From Pictodentalium vernedei (taxonomy: Eukaryota > Mollusca > Scaphopoda > Dentaliida > Dentaliidae), in the NCBI GenBank assembly GCA_031216915.1, contig JAUFNR010000039.1, positions 1 through 64,000 of the forward strand: a stretch of 64,000 nucleotides of DNA. The letters are read 5' to 3'. Position numbers and translations under genes: made by a program. A model generated the notes under the pieces. That model was not told the origin of the DNA. It did not search any database and worked only from the letters and a program-made list of their open reading frames with translations. How positions within the stretch are numbered: position 1 is the first letter of the stretch; each line of letters opens with the position of its first letter. This document shows positions 36,320 through 51,300 of this stretch, in pieces.

Positions 36320-39300
36320 TTCAAGTTTGTTCAAATCGGCCCCCTGGGTTTATATTTGGGCTCAGTATAGGAGCCCAAATTTGAACTTAATGCATTTCAG
36401 GCAAATTTCTTAAAAAATCTTCTTCTCCAGATCCAGCAGGCAGAATCTTTTGATATTTGGTATGCAACATTGTGGGGTGGATCTGATTCAAGTTTGTTCA
36501 AATCTGCTCACTAGATTCATATTTGGGGTCACTATAGAAGCTCGAATTCGAACTTAGTGCATTTCAGACAAATTTCTTCAAAAATCTTCTTCTCCAGATC
36601 CAGCAGGCAGAATCGTTTCATATTTGGTTTGCAGCATTGTGGGGTATAGCTGATTCAAGTTTGTTCAAATCGGCTCCCTAGATTCGTATTTGGGCTCATT
36701 ATAGAAGCTCGAATTTTAACTTAGTGCATTTCAGGCAAATTTCTTAAAAAACTTCTTCTCCAGATCCAGCTGGCAGAATCTTTTCATATTTGGTATGCAA
36801 CATTGTGGGGTGGAGCTGATTCAAGTTTGTTCAAATTGGATCCCTAGATTCGTATTTGGGCTCACTATAGAAGCTCGAATTTGAACTTAGTGCATTTCAG
36901 GCAAATTTCTTCAAAAATATTCTTCTCCAGATCCAGCAGTTAGAATCTTTTCATAGTTGGTATGCAACATTGTAGGGTGGATCTGATTCAAGTTTGTTCA
37001 AATCGGCCCCCTGGCTGGGTTCATATTTGGGCTCAGTATAGGAGCCCGATTTCGAACTTAGTGCATTTCAGGCAAATTTCTTAAAAAATCTTCTTCTCCA
37101 GATCCAGCAGACAGAATCTTTTGATATTTGGTATGCAATATTGTGGCGTGGATCTGATTCAAGTTTGTTCAAATCGGCTCCCTAGATTCATATTTGGGCT
37201 CACTATAGAAGCTCGAAATCGAACTTAGTGCATTTCAGGCAAATTTCTTAAAAAATCTTCTTCTCCAGATCCAGCAGGCAAAATCTTTTCATATTCGGTA
37301 AGCAACATTGTGGGGTGGATCTGGTTCAAGTTTGTTTAAATCGGCCCCCTGGGTTTATATTTGGGCTCAGTATAGGAGCCCAAATTTGAACTTAGTACAT
37401 TTCAGGCAAATTTCTTAAAAAATCTTCTTCTCCAGATCAAGCAGGCAGAATCTTTTGATATTTGGTATGCAACATTGTGGGGTGGATCTGATTCAAATTT
37501 GTTCAAATTGGCTCCCTAGATTCATATTTGGGCTCACTATAGAAGCTTGAATTCGAACTTAGTGCATTTCAGGCAAATTTCTTAAAAAATCTTCTTCTCC
37601 AGATCCAGCAGGCAGAATCTTTTCATAGTTGGTATGCAACATTGTAGGGTGGATCTGATTCAAGTTTGTTCAAATCGGCTCCCTGGCTGGGTTCATATTT
37701 GGGCTCAGGATAGGAGCCCGATTTCGAACTTAGTGCATTTCAGGCAAATTTCTTAAAAAATCTTCTTCTCCAGATCCAGCAGACAGAATCTTTTGATATA
37801 TGGTATGCAATATTGTGGCATGGATCTGATTCAAGTTTGTTCAAATCGGCTCCCTAGATTCATATTTGGGCTCACTATAGAAGCTCTAAATCGAACTTAG
37901 TGCATTTCAGACAAATTTCTTAAAAAATCTTCTTCTCCAGATCCAACAGGCAAAATCTTTTCATATTTGGTAAGCAACATTGCGGGTGGATCTGGTTCAA
38001 GTTTGTTCAAATCGGCCCCCTGGGTTTATATTTGGGCTCAGTATAGGAGCCCAAATTTGAACTTAGTACATTTCAGGCAAATTTCTTAAAAAATCTTCTT
38101 CTCCAGATCCAGCAAGCAGAATCTTTTGATATTTGGTATGCAACATTGTGGGGTGGATCTGATTCAAGTTTGTTCAAATCGGCTCACTAGATTCATAATT
38201 GGGCTCACTATAGAAGCTCGAATTCGAACTTAGTGCATTTCAGGCAAATTTCTTAAAAAATCTTCTTCTCCAGATCCAGCAGGCAGAATCTTTTCATATT
38301 TGGTATGCAACATTGTGGGGTGGATCGGATTCAAGTTTGTTCAAATCGGCCCCCTGGATTCATATTTGGGCTCACTATAGAAGCCCGAATTAGAAATTAG
38401 TGCATTTCAGGCAAATTTTTTCAAAAATCTTCTTCTCCAGATCCAGCTGGCAGAATCTTTTGATATTTGGTATGCAACATTGTGGGGTGGAGCTGATTCA
38501 AGTTTGTTCAAATTGGATCCCTAGATTCGTATTTGGGCTCACTATAGAAGCTCGAATTTGAACTTAGTGCATTTCAGGCAAATTTCTTCAAAAATATTCT
38601 TCTCCAGATCTAGCAGGCAGAATCTTTTCATAGTTGGTATGCAACATTGTAGGATGGATCTGATTCAAGTTTGTTCAAATCGGCCCCCTGGCTGGGTTCA
38701 TATTTGGGCTCAGTATAGGAGCCCGATTTCGAACTTAGTGCATTTCAGGCAAATTTCTTAAAAAATCTTCTTCTCCAGATCCAGCAGACAGAATCTTTTG
38801 ATATTTGGTATGCAATATTGTGGCGTGGATCTGATTCATGTTTGTTCAAATCGGCTCCCTAGATTCATATTTGGGCTCACTATAGAAGCTCGAAATCGAA
38901 CTTAGTGCATTTCAGGCAAATTTCTTTAAAAATCTTCTTCTCCAGATCCAGCAGGCAAAATCTTTTCATATTTGGTAAGCAACATTGTGGGGTGGATCTG
39001 GTTCAAGTTTGTTCAAATTGGCCCCCTGGGTTTATATTTGGGCTTTGTATAGGAGCCCAAATTTGAACTTAGTACATTTCAGGCAAATTTCTTAAAAAAT
39101 CTTCTTCTCCAGATCCAGCAGGCAGAATCTTTTGATATTTGGTATGCAACATTGTGGGGTGGATCTGATTCAAATTTGTTCAAATTGGCTCCCTAGATTC
39201 ATATTTGGGCTCACTATAGAAGCTTGAATTCGAACTTAGTGCATTTCAGGCAAATTTCTTAAAAAATCTTCTTCTCCAGATCCAGCAGGCAGAATCTTTT

Positions 39301-42300
39301 CATAGTTGGTATGCAACATTGTAGGGTGGATCTGATTCAAGTTTGTTCAAATCGGCTCCCTGGCTGGGTTCATATTTGGGCTCAGGATAGGAGCCCGATT
39401 TCGAACTTAGTGCATTTCAGGCAAATTTCTTAAAAAATCTTCTCCAGATCCAGCAGACAGAATCTTTTGATATTTGGTATGCAATATTGTGGCGTGGATC
39501 TGATTCAAGTTTGTTCAAATCGGCGCCCTAGATTCATATTTGGGCTCACTATAGAAGCTCTAAATCGAACTTAGTGCATTTCAGGCAAATTTCTTAAAAA
39601 ATCTTCTTCCCCAGATCCAGCAGGCAGAATCGTTTCATATTTGGTATGCAACATTGTAGGGTGGATCTGATTCAAGTTTGTTCAAATCGGCCCCCTGGCT
39701 GGGTTCATATTTGGGCTCAGTATAGGAGCCCGATTTCGAACTTAGTGCATTTCAGGCAAATTTCTTAAAAAATCTTCTTCTCCAGATCCAGCAGGCAAAA
39801 TCTTTTCATATATGGTAAGCAACATTGTGGGGTGGATCTGGTTCAAGTTTGTTCAAATCGGCCCCCTGGGTTTATATTTGGGCTCAGTATAGGAGCCCAA
39901 ATTTGAACTTAGTACATTTCAGGCAAATTTCTTAAAAAATCTTCTTCTCCAGATCCAGCAGGCAGAATCTTCTGATATTTGGTATGCGACATTGTGGGGT
40001 GGATCTGGTTCAAGTTTGTTCAAATCGGCCCCCTGGGTTTATATTTGGGCTCAGTATAGGAGCCCAAATTTGAACTTAATGCATTTCAGGCAAATTTCTT
40101 AAAAAATCTTCTTCTCCAGATCCAGCAAGTAGAATCTTTTGATATTTGGTATGCAACATTGTGGGGTGGATCTGATTCAAGTTTGTTCAAATCGGCTCAC
40201 TAGATTCATATTTGGGCTCACTATAGAAGCTCGAATTCGAACTTAGTGCATTTCAGGCAAATTTCTTAAAAAATCTTCTTCTCCAGATCCAGCATGCAGA
40301 AACTTTTGATATTTGGTATGCAACATTGTGGGGTGGATCTGATTCAAGTTTGTTCAAATCGGCCCCCTGGATCCATATTTGGGCTCACTATAGAAGCCCG
40401 AATTAGAAATTAGTGCATTTCAGGCAAATTTCTTAAAAAATCTTCTCCAGATCCAGCAGGCAGAATCTTTTGCTATTTGGTATGCAACATTGTGGGGCGG
40501 ATCTGATTCAAGTTTGTTCAAATCGGCTTCCTAGATTCATATTTGGGCTCACTATAGGAGCTCAAATTCGAACTTAGTGCATTTCAGGCAAATTTCTTAA
40601 AAAATCTTCTTCTCCAGATCCAGCAGGCAAAATCTTTTCATATTTGGTAAGCAACATTGTGGGGTGGATCTGGTTCAAGTTTGTTCAAATCGGCCCTCTG
40701 GGTTTATATTTGGGCTCAGTATAGGAGCCCAAATTTGAACTTAGTACATTTCAGGCAAATTTCTTAAAAAATCTTCTTCTCCAGATCCAGCAAGCAGAAT
40801 CTTTTGATATTTGGTATGCAACATTTGGGGTGGATCTGATTCAAGTTTGTTCAAATCTGCTCACTAGATTCATATTTGGGGTCACTATAGAAGCTCGAAT
40901 TCGAACTTAGTGCATTTCAGGCAAATTTCTTAAAAAATCTTCTTCTCCAGATCCAGCAGGCAGAATCGTTTCATATTTGGTTTTCAGCATTGTGGGGGTA
41001 TAGCTGATTCAAGTTTGTTCAAATCGGCTCCCTAGATTCGTATTTGGGCTCAGTATAGAAGCTCGAATTTTAACTTAGTGCATTTCAGGCAAATTTCTTC
41101 AAAAATCTTCTTCTCCAGATCCAGCTGGCAGAATATTTTCATATTAGGTATGCAACATTGTGGGGTGGATCGGATTCAAGTTTGTTCAAATCGGCCCCCT
41201 GGATTCATATTTGGGCTCACTATAGAAGCCCGAATTAGAAATTAGTGCATTTCAGGCAAATTTCTTCAAAAATCTTCTTCTCCAGATCCAGCTGGCAGAA
41301 TCTTTTCATATTTGGTATGCAACATTGTGGGGTGGAGCTGATTCAAGTTTGTTCAAATTGGATCCCTAGATTCGTATTTGGGCTCACTATAGAAGCTTGA
41401 ATTTGAACTTAGTGCGTTTCAGGCAAATTTCTTCAAAAATATTCTTCTCCAGATCCAGCAGGCAGAATCTTTTCATAGTTGGTATGCAACATTGTGGGGT
41501 GGATCTGGTTCAAGTTTGTTCAAATCGGCCCCCTGGGTTTATATTTGGGCTCAGTATAGGAGCCCAAATTTGAACTTAGTACATTTCAGGCAAATTTCTT
41601 AAAAAATCTTCTCCAGATCCAGCAAGCAGAATCTTTTGATATTTGGTATGCAACATTGTGGGGTGGATCTGATTCAAGTTTGTTCAAATCGGCTCACTAG
41701 ATTCATATTTGGGCTCACTATCGAAGCTCGAATTCGAACTTAGTGCATTTCAGGCAAATTTCTTAAAAAATCTTCTTCTCCAGATCCAGCAGGCAGAATC
41801 TTTTCATAGTTGGTATGCAACATTGTAGGGTGGATCTGATTCAAGTTTGTTCTAATTGGCCCCCTGGCTGGGTTCATATTTGGGCTCAGTGTAGGAGCCC
41901 GATTTCGAACTTAGTGCATTTCAGGCAAATTTCTTAAAAAATCTTCTTCTCCAGATCCAGCAGACGGAATCTTTTGATATTTGGTATGCAATATTGTGGG
42001 GTGGATCTGATGCAAGTTTGTTCAAATCAGCTCCCTAGATTCATATTTGGGCTCACTATAGAAGCTCGAAATCGAACTTAGTGCATTTCAGGCAAATTTC
42101 TTAAAAAATCTTCTTCTCCAGATCCAGCAGGCAAAATCTTTTCATATTTGGTAAGCAACATTGTGGGGTGGATCTGGTTCAAGTTTGTTCAAATCGGCCC
42201 CCTGGGTTTATATTTGGGCTCAGTATAGGAGCCCAAATTTGAACTTTGTACATTTCAGGCAAATTTCTTAAAAAATCTTCTTCTCCAGATCCAGCAGGCA

Positions 42301-45300
42301 GAATCTTCTGATATTTGGAATGCAACATTGTGGGGTGGATCTGGTTCAAGTTTGTTCAAATCGGCCCCCTGGGTTTATATTTGGGCTCAGTATAGGAGCC
42401 CAAATTTGAACTTAATGCATTTCAGGCAAATTTCTTAAAAAATCTTCTTCTCCAGATCCAGCAAGCAGAATCTTTTGATATTTGGTATGCAACATTGTGG
42501 GGTGGATCTGATTCAAGTTTGTTCAAATCGGCTCACTAGATTCATATTTGGGCTCACTATAGAAGCTCGAATTCGAACTTAGTGCATTTCAGGCAAATTT
42601 CTTAAAAAATCTTCTTCTCCAGATCCAGCAGGCAGAATCTTTTCATATTTGGTATGCAACATTGTGGGGTGGATCGGATTCAAGTTTGTTCAAATCGGCC
42701 CCCTGGATCCATATTTGGGCTCACTATAGAAGCCCGAATTAGAAATTAGTGCATTTCAGGCAAATTTCTTAAAAAATCTTCTCCAGATCCAGCAGGCAGA
42801 ATCTTTTGCTATTTGGTATGCAACATTGTGGGGTGGATCTGATTCAAGTTTGTTCAAATCGGCTTCCTAGATTCATATTTGGGCTCACTATAGGAGCTCA
42901 AATTCGAACTTAGTGCATTTCAGGCAAATTTCTTAAAAAATCTTCTTCTCCAGATCCAGCAGGCAAAATGTTTTCATATTTGGTAAGCAACATTGTGGGG
43001 TGGATCTGGTTCAAGTTTGTTCAAATCGGCCCTCTGGGTTTATATTTGGGCTCAGTATAGGAGCCCAAATTTGAACTTAGTACATTTCAGGCAAATTTCT
43101 TAAAAAATCTTCTTCTCCAGATCCAGCAAGCAGAATCTTTTGATATTTGGTATGCAACATTCTGGGTGGATCTGATTCAAGTTTGTTCAAATCTGCTCAC
43201 TAGATTCATATTTGGGGTCACTATAGAAGCTCGAATTCGAACTTAGTGCATTTCAGGCAAATTTCTTAAAAAATCTTCTTCTCCAGATCCAGCAGGCAGA
43301 ATCGTTTCATATTTGGTTTGCTGCATTGTGGGGGTATAGCTGATTCAAGTTTGTTCAAATCGGCTCCCTAGATTCGTATTTGGGCTCACTATAGAAGCTC
43401 GAATTTTAACTTAGTGCATTTCAGGCAAATTTCTTCAAAAATCTTCTTCTCCAGATCCAGCTGGCAGAATATTTTCATATTTGGTATGCAACATTGTGGG
43501 GTGGATCGGATTCAAGTTTGTTCAAATCGGCCCCCTGAATTCATATTTGGGCTCACTATAGAAGCCTGAATTAGAAATTAGTGCATTTCAGGCAAATTTC
43601 TTCAAAAATCTTCTTCTCCAGATCCAGCTGGCAGAATCTTTTCATATTTGGTATGCAACATTGTGGGGTGGAGCTGATTCAAGTTTGTTCAAATTGGATC
43701 CCTAGATTCGTATTTGGGCTCACTATAGAAGCTTGAATTTGAACTTAGTGCATTTCAGGCAAATTTCTTCAAAAATATTCTTCTCCAGATCCAGCAGGCA
43801 AAATCTTTTGATTTTTGGTATGCAACATTGTGGGGTGGATCGGATTCAAGTTTGTTCAAATCGGCCCCCTGGATTCATATTTGTGCTCACTGAAGAAGCC
43901 CGAATTAGAAATTAGTGCATTTCAGGCAAATTTCTTCAAAAATCTTCTTCTCCAGATCCAGCAGGCAGAAACTTTTGATATTTGGTATGCAACATTGTGG
44001 GGTGGATCTGATTCAAGTTTGTTCAAATCGGCCCCCTGGATCCATATTTGGGCTCACTATAGAAGCCCGAATTAGAAATTAGTGCATTTCAGGCAAATTT
44101 CTTAAAAAGTCTTCTCCAGATCCAGCAGGCAGAATCTTTTGCTATTTGGTATGCAACATTGTGGGGTGGATCTGATTCAAGTTTGTTCAAATCGGCTTCC
44201 TAGATTCATATTTGGGCTCACTATAGGAGCTCAAATTCGAACTTAGTGCATTTCAGGCAAATTTCTTAAAAAATCTTCTCCAGATCCAGCAGGCAAAATC
44301 TTTTCATATTTGGTAAGCAACATTGTGGGGTGGATCTGATTCAAGTTTGTTCAAATCGCCCCCCCCCCCCCCCCCCCCCCCCGGGTTTATATTTGGGCTC
44401 AGTATAGGAGCCCAAATTTGAACTTAGTGCATTTCAGGCAAATTTCTTAAAAAATCTTCTTCTCCAGATGCAGCAGGCAGAATCTTTTGATATTTGGTAT
44501 GCAACATTGTGGGGTGGATCTGAATCAAATTTGTTCAAATTGGCTCCCTAGATTCACATTTGGGCTCACTATAGAAGCTCGAATTCGAACTTAGTGCATT
44601 TAAGGCAAATTTCTTAAAAAATCTTCTTCTCCAGATCCAGCAGGCAGAATCTTTTCATAGTTGGCATGCAACATTGTAGGGTGGATCTGATTCAAGTTTG
44701 TTCAAATCGGCCCCCTGGCTGGGTTCATATTTGGGCTCAGTATAGGAGCCCGATTTCGAACTTAGTGCATTTCAGGCAAATTTCTTAAAAAATCTTCTTC
44801 TCCAGATCCAGCAGACAGAATCTTTTGATATTTGGTATGCAATATTGTGGGGTGGATCTGATTCAAGTTTGTTCAAATCGGCTCCCAAGATTCATATTTG
44901 GGCTCACTATAGAAGCTCGATATCGAACTTAGTGCATTTCAGGCAAATTTCTTAAAAAATCTTCTTCTCCAGATCCAGCAGGCAAAATCTTTTCATATTT
45001 GGTAAGCAACATTGTAGGGTGGATCTGGTTCAAGTTTGTTCAAATCGGCCCCCTGGGTTTATATTTGGGCTCAGTGTAGGAGGCCAAATTTGAACTTAGT
45101 ACATTTCAGGTAAATTTCTTAAAAAATTTTCTTCTCCGGATCCAGCAGGCTGAATCTTTTGATATTTGCTATGCAACATTGTGGGGTGGATTTGATTCAA
45201 GTTTGTTCAAATCGGCTCACTAGATTCATATTTGGGCTCACTATAGAAGCTCGAATTCGAACTTAGTGCATTTCAGGCAAATTTCTTAAAAAATCTTCTT

Positions 45301-45370
45301 CTCCAGATCCAGCAGGCAGAATCTTTTCGTAGTTGGTATGCAACATTGTAGGGTGGATCTGATTCAAGTT
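36320..45370 (+). repeat. 9-kb (54-monomer) satellite segment, copy 1
   Basis: The left edge is set where the match to 45365 onward begins (between GGATCTGGTTC and GGATCTGATTC). The right edge is where copy 2 begins. Offset to copy 2 is 9,044 bp over 36320-40128. Confidence 0.75.
44359..44382. repeat. 24-C tract in a monomer
   Basis: Same phase as the other poly-C forms. It has counterparts at 54077-54100 and 56766-56789 in duplicated segments. Confidence 0.95.
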
Positions 45371-48300
45371 TGTTCAAATCGGCCCCCTGGGTTTATATTT
45401 GGGCTCAGTATAGGAGCCCAAATTTGAACTTAATGCATTTCAGGCAAATTTCTTAAAAAATCTTCTTCTCCAGATCCAGCAGGCAGAATCTTTTGATATT
45501 TGGTATGCAACATTGTGGGGTGGATCTGATTCAAGTTTGTTCAAATCTGCTCACTAGATTCATATTTGGGGTCACTATAGAAGCTCGAATTCGAACTTAG
45601 TGCATTTCAGACAAATTTCTTCAAAAATCTTCTTCTCCAGATCCAGCAGGCAGAATCGTTTCATATTTGGTTTGCAGCATTGTGGGGTATAGCTGATTCA
45701 AGTTTGTTCAAATCGGCTCCCTAGATTCGTATTTGGGCTCATTATAGAAGCTCGAATTTTAACTTAGTGCATTTCAGGCAAATTTCTTAAAAAATCTTCT
45801 TCTCCAGATCCAGCTGGCAGAATCTTTTCATATTTGGTATGCAACATTGTGGGGTGGAGCTGATTCAAGTTTGTTCAAATTGGATCCCTAGATTCGTATT
45901 TGGGCTCACTATAGAAGCTCGAATTTGAACTTAGTGCATTTCAGGCAAATTTCTTCAAAAATATTCTTCTCCAGATCCAGCAGTTAGAATCTTTTCATAG
46001 TTGGTATGCAACATTGTAGGGTGGATCTGATTCAAGTTTGTTCAAATCGGCCCCCTGGCTGGGTTCATATTTGGGCTCAGTATAGGAGCCCGATTTCGAA
46101 CTTAGTGCATTTCAGGCAAATTTCTTAAAAAATCTTCTTCTCCAGATCCAGCAGACAGAATCTTTTGATATTTGGTATGCAATATTGTGGCGTGGATCTG
46201 ATTCAAGTTTGTTCAAATCGGCTCCCTAGATTCATATTTGGGCTCACTATAGAAGCTCGAAATCGAACTTAGTGCATTTCAGGCAAATTTCTTAAAAAAT
46301 CTTCTTCTCCAGATCCAGCAGGCAAAATCTTTTCATATTCGGTAAGCAACATTGTGGGGTGGATCTGGTTCAAGTTAGTTTAAATCGGCCCCCTGGGTTT
46401 ATATTTGGGCTCAGTATAGGAGCCCAAATTTGAACTTAGTACATTTCAGGCAAATTTCTTAAAAAATCTTCTTCTCCAGATCAAGCAGGCAGAATCTTTT
46501 GATATTTGGTATGCAACATTGTGGGGTGGATCTGATTCAAATTTGTTCAAATTGGCTCCCTAGATTCATATTTGGGCTCACTATAGAAGCTTGAATTCGA
46601 ACTTAGTGCATTTCAGGCAAATTTCTTAAAAAATCTTCTTCTCCAGATCCAGCAGGCAGAATCTTTTCATAGTTGGTATGCAACATTGTAGGGTGGATCT
46701 GATTCAAGTTTGTTCAAATCGGCTCCCTGGCTGGGTTCATATTTGGGCTCAGGATAGGAGCCCGATTTCGAACTTAGTGCATTTCAGGCAAATTTCTTAA
46801 AAAATCTTCTTCTCCAGATCCAGCAGACAGAATCTTTTGATATATGGTATGCAATATTGTGGCATGGATCTGATTCAAGTTTGTTCAAATCGGCTCCCTA
46901 GATTCATATTTGGGCTCACTATAGAAGCTCTAAATCGAACTTAGTGCATTTCAGACAAATTTCTTAAAAAATCTTCTTCTCCAGATCCAACAGGCAAAAT
47001 CTTTTCATATTTGGTAAGCAACATTGCGGGTGGATCTGGTTCAAGTTTGTTCAAATCGGCCCCCTGGGTTTATATTTGGGCTCAGTATAGGAGCCCAAAT
47101 TTGAACTTAGTACATTTCAGGCAAATTTCTTAAAAAATCTTCTTCTCCAGATCCAGCAAGCAGAATCTTTTGATATTTGGTATGCAACATTGTGGGGTGG
47201 ATCTGATTCAAGTTTGTTCAAATCGGCTCACTAGATTCATATTTGGGCTCACTATAGAAGCTCGAATTCGAACTTAGTGCATTTCAGGCAAATTTCTTAA
47301 AAAATCTTCTTCTCCAGATCCAGCAGGCAGAATCTTTTCATATTTGGTATGCAACATTGTGGGGTGGATCGGATTCAAGTTTGTTCAAATCGGCCCCCTG
47401 GATTCATATTTGGGCTCACTATAGAAGCCCGAATTAGAAATTAGTGCATTTCAGGCAAATTTTTTCAAAAATCTTCTTCTCCAGATCCAGCTGGCAGAAT
47501 CTTTTGATATTTGGTATGCAACATTGTGGGGTGGAGCTGATTCAAGTTTGTTCAAATTGGATCCCTAGATTCGTATTTGGGCTCACTATAGAAGCTCGAA
47601 TTTGAACTTAGTGCATTTCAGGCAAATTTCTTCAAAAATATTCTTCTCCAGATCTAGCAGGCAGAATCTTTTCATAGTTGGTATGCAACATTGTAGGATG
47701 GATCTGATTCAAGTTTGTTCAAATCGGCCCCCTGGCTGGGTTCATATTTGGGCTCAGTATAGGAGCCCGATTTCGAACTTAGTGCATTTCAGGCAAATTT
47801 CTTAAAAAATCTTCTTCTCCAGATCCAGCAGACAGAATCTTTTGATATTTGGTATGCAATATTGTGGCGTGGATCTGATTCAAGTTTGTTCAAATCGGCT
47901 CCCTAGATTCATATTTGGGCTCACTATAGAAGCTCGAAATCGAACTTAGTGCATTTCAGGCAAATTTCTTTAAGAATCTTCTTCTCCAGATCCAGCAGGC
48001 AAAATCTTTTCATATTTGGTAAGCAACATTGTGGGGTGGATCTGGTTCAAGTTTGTTCAAATTGGCCCCCTGGGTTTATATTTGGGCTTTGTATAGGAAC
48101 CCAAATTTGAACTTAGTACATTTCAGGCAAATTTCTTAAAAAATCTTCTTCTCCAGATCCAGCAGGCAGAATCTTTTGATATTTGGTATGCAACATTGTG
48201 GGGTGGATCTGATTCAAATTTGTTCAAATTGGCTCCCTAGATTCATATTTGGGCTCACTATAGAAGCTTGAATTCGAACTTAGTGCATTTCAGGCAAATT

Positions 48301-51300
48301 TCTTAAAAAATCTTCTTCTCCAGATCCAGCAGGCAGAATCTTTTCATAGTTGGTATGCAACATTGTAGGGTGGATCTGATTCAAGTTTGTTCAAATCGGC
48401 TCCCTGGCTGGGTTCATATTTGGGCTCAGGATAGGAGCCCGATTTCGAACTTAGTGCATTTCAGGCAAATTTCTTAAAAAATCTTCTCCAGATCCAGCAG
48501 ACAGAATCTTTTGATATTTGGTATGCAATATTGTGGCGTGGATCTGATTCAAGTTTGTTCAAATCGGCTCCCTAGATTCATATTTGGGCTCACTATAGAA
48601 GCTCTAAATCGAACTTAGTGCATTTCAGGCAAATTTCTTAAAAAATCTTCTTCTCCAGATCCAGCAGGCAGAATCGTTTCATATTTGGTATGCAACATTG
48701 TAGGGTGGATCTGATTCAAGTTTGTTCAAATCGGCCCCCTGGCTGGGTTCATATTTGGGCTCAGTATAGGAGCCCGATTTCGAACTTAGTGCATTTCAGG
48801 CAAATTTCTTAAAAAATCTTCTTCTCCAGATCCAGCAGGCAAAATCTTTTCATATGTGGTAAGCAACATTGTGGGGTGGATCTGGTTCAAGTTTGTTCAA
48901 ATCGGCCCCCTGGGTTTATATTTGGGCTCAGTATAGGAGCCCAAATTTGAACTTAGTACATTTCAGGCAAATTTCTTAAAAAATCTTCTTCTCCAGATCC
49001 AGCAGGCAGAATCTTCTGATATTTGGTATGCGACATTGTGGGGTGGATCTGGTTCAAGTTTGTTCAAATCGGCCCCCTGGGTTTATATTTGGGCTCAGTA
49101 TAGGAGCCCAAATTTGAACTTAATGCATTTCAGGCAAATTTCTTAAAAAATCTTCTTCTCCAGATCCAGCAGGCAGAATCGTTTCATATTTGGTTTTCAG
49201 CATTGTGGGGGTATAGCTGATTCAAGTTTGTTCAAATCGGCTCCCTAGATTCGTATTTGGGCTCAGTATAGAAGCTCGAATTTTAACTTAGTGCATTTCA
49301 GGCAAATTTCTTCAAAAATCTTCTTCTCCAGATCCAGCTGGCAGAATATTTTCATATTAGGTATGCAACATTGTGGGGTGGATCGGATTCAAGTTTGTTC
49401 AAATCGGCCCCCTGGATTCATATTTGGGCTCACTATAGAAGCCCGAATTAGAAATTAGTGCATTTCAGGCAAATTTCTTCAAAAATCTTCTTCTCCAGAT
49501 CCAGCTGGCAGAATCTTTTCATATTTGGTATGCAACATTGTGGGGTGGAGCTGATTCAAGTTTGTTCAAATTGGATCCCTAGATTCGTATTTGGGCTCAC
49601 TATAGAAGCTTGAATTTGAACTTAGTGCGTTTCAGGCAAATTTCTTCAAAAATATTCTTCTCCAGATCCAGCAGGCAGAATCTTTTCATAGTTGGTATGC
49701 AACATTGTGGGGTGGATCTGGTTCAAGTTTGTTCAAATCGGCCCCCTGGGTTTATATTTGGGCTCAGTATAGGAGCCCAAATTTGAACTTAGTACATTTC
49801 AGGCAAATTTCTTAAAAAATCTTCTTCTCCAGATCCAGCAAGCAGAATCTTTTGATATTTGGTATGCAACATTGTGGGGTGGATCTGATTCAAGTTTGTT
49901 CAAATCGGCTCACTAGATTCATATTTGGGCTCACTATAGAAGCTCGAATTCGAACTTAGTGCATTTCAGGCAAATTTCTTAAAAAATCTTCTTCTCCAGA
50001 TCCAGCAGGCAGAATCTTTTCATAGTTGGTATGCAACATTGTAGGGTGGATCTGATTCAAGTTTGTTCTAATTGGCCCCCTGGCTGGGTTCATATTTGGG
50101 CTCAGTGTAGGAGCCCGATTTCGAACTTAGTGCATTTCAGGCAAATTTCTTAAAAAATCTTCTTCTCCAGATCCAGCATACGGAATCTTTTGATATTTGG
50201 TATGCAATATTGTGGGGTGGATCTGATACAAGTTTGTTCAAATCAGCTCCCTAGATTCATATTTGGGCTCACTATAGAAGCTCGAAATCGAACTTAGTGC
50301 ATTTCAGGCAAATTTCTTAAAAAATCTTCTTCTCCAGATCCAGCAGGCAAAATCTTTTCATATTTGGTAAGCAACATTGTGGGGTGGATCTGGTTCAAGT
50401 TTGTTCAAATCGGCCCCCTGGGTTTATATTTGGGCTCAGTATAGGAGCCCAAATTTGAACTTAGTACATTTCAGGCAAATTTCTTAAAAAATCTTCTTCT
50501 CCAGATCCAGCAGGCAGAATCTTCTGATATTTGGAATGCAACATTGTGGGGTGGATCTGGTTCAAGTTTGTTCAAATTGGCCCCCTGGGTTTATATTTGG
50601 GCTCAGTATAGGAGCCCAAATTTGAACTTACTGCATTTCAGGCAAATTTCTTAAAAAATCTTCTTCTCCAGATCCAGCAAGCAGAATCTTTTGATATTTG
50701 GTATGCAACATTGTGGGGTGGATCTGATTCAAGTTTGTTCAAATCGGCTCACTAGATTCATATTTGGGCTCACTATAGAAGCTCGAATTCGAACTTAGTG
50801 CATTTCAGGCAAATTTCTTAAAAAATCTTCTTCTCCAGATCCAGCATGCAGAAACTTTTGATATTTGGTATGCAACATTGTGGGGTGGATCTGATTCAAG
50901 TTTGTTCAAATCGGCCCCCTGGATCCATATTTGGGCTCACTATAGAAGCCCGAATTAGAAATTAGTGCATTTCAGGCAAATTTCTTAAAAAATCTTCTCC
51001 AGATCCAGCAGGCAGAATCTTTTGCTATTTGGTATGCAACATTGTGGGGTGGATCTGATTCAAGTTTGTTCAAATCGGCTTCCTAGATTCATATTTGGGC
51101 TCACTATAGGAGCTCAAATTCGAACTTAGTGCATTTCAGGCAAATTTCTTCAAAAATATTCTTCTCCAGATCCAGCAGGCAGAATCTTTTCATAGTTGGT
51201 ATGCAACATTGTGGGGTGGATCTGGTTCAAGTTTGTTCAAATCGGCCCCCTGGGTTTATATTTGGGCTCAGTATAGGAGCCCAAATTTGAACTTAGTACA

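Noticed and set aside
42000..42030. CTGATG in some monomers and CTGATGA near 6551 and 609 as possible hammerhead ribozyme cores
   Set aside because: I found no GAAA partner segment with flanking stems at the required spacing at any of these sites.
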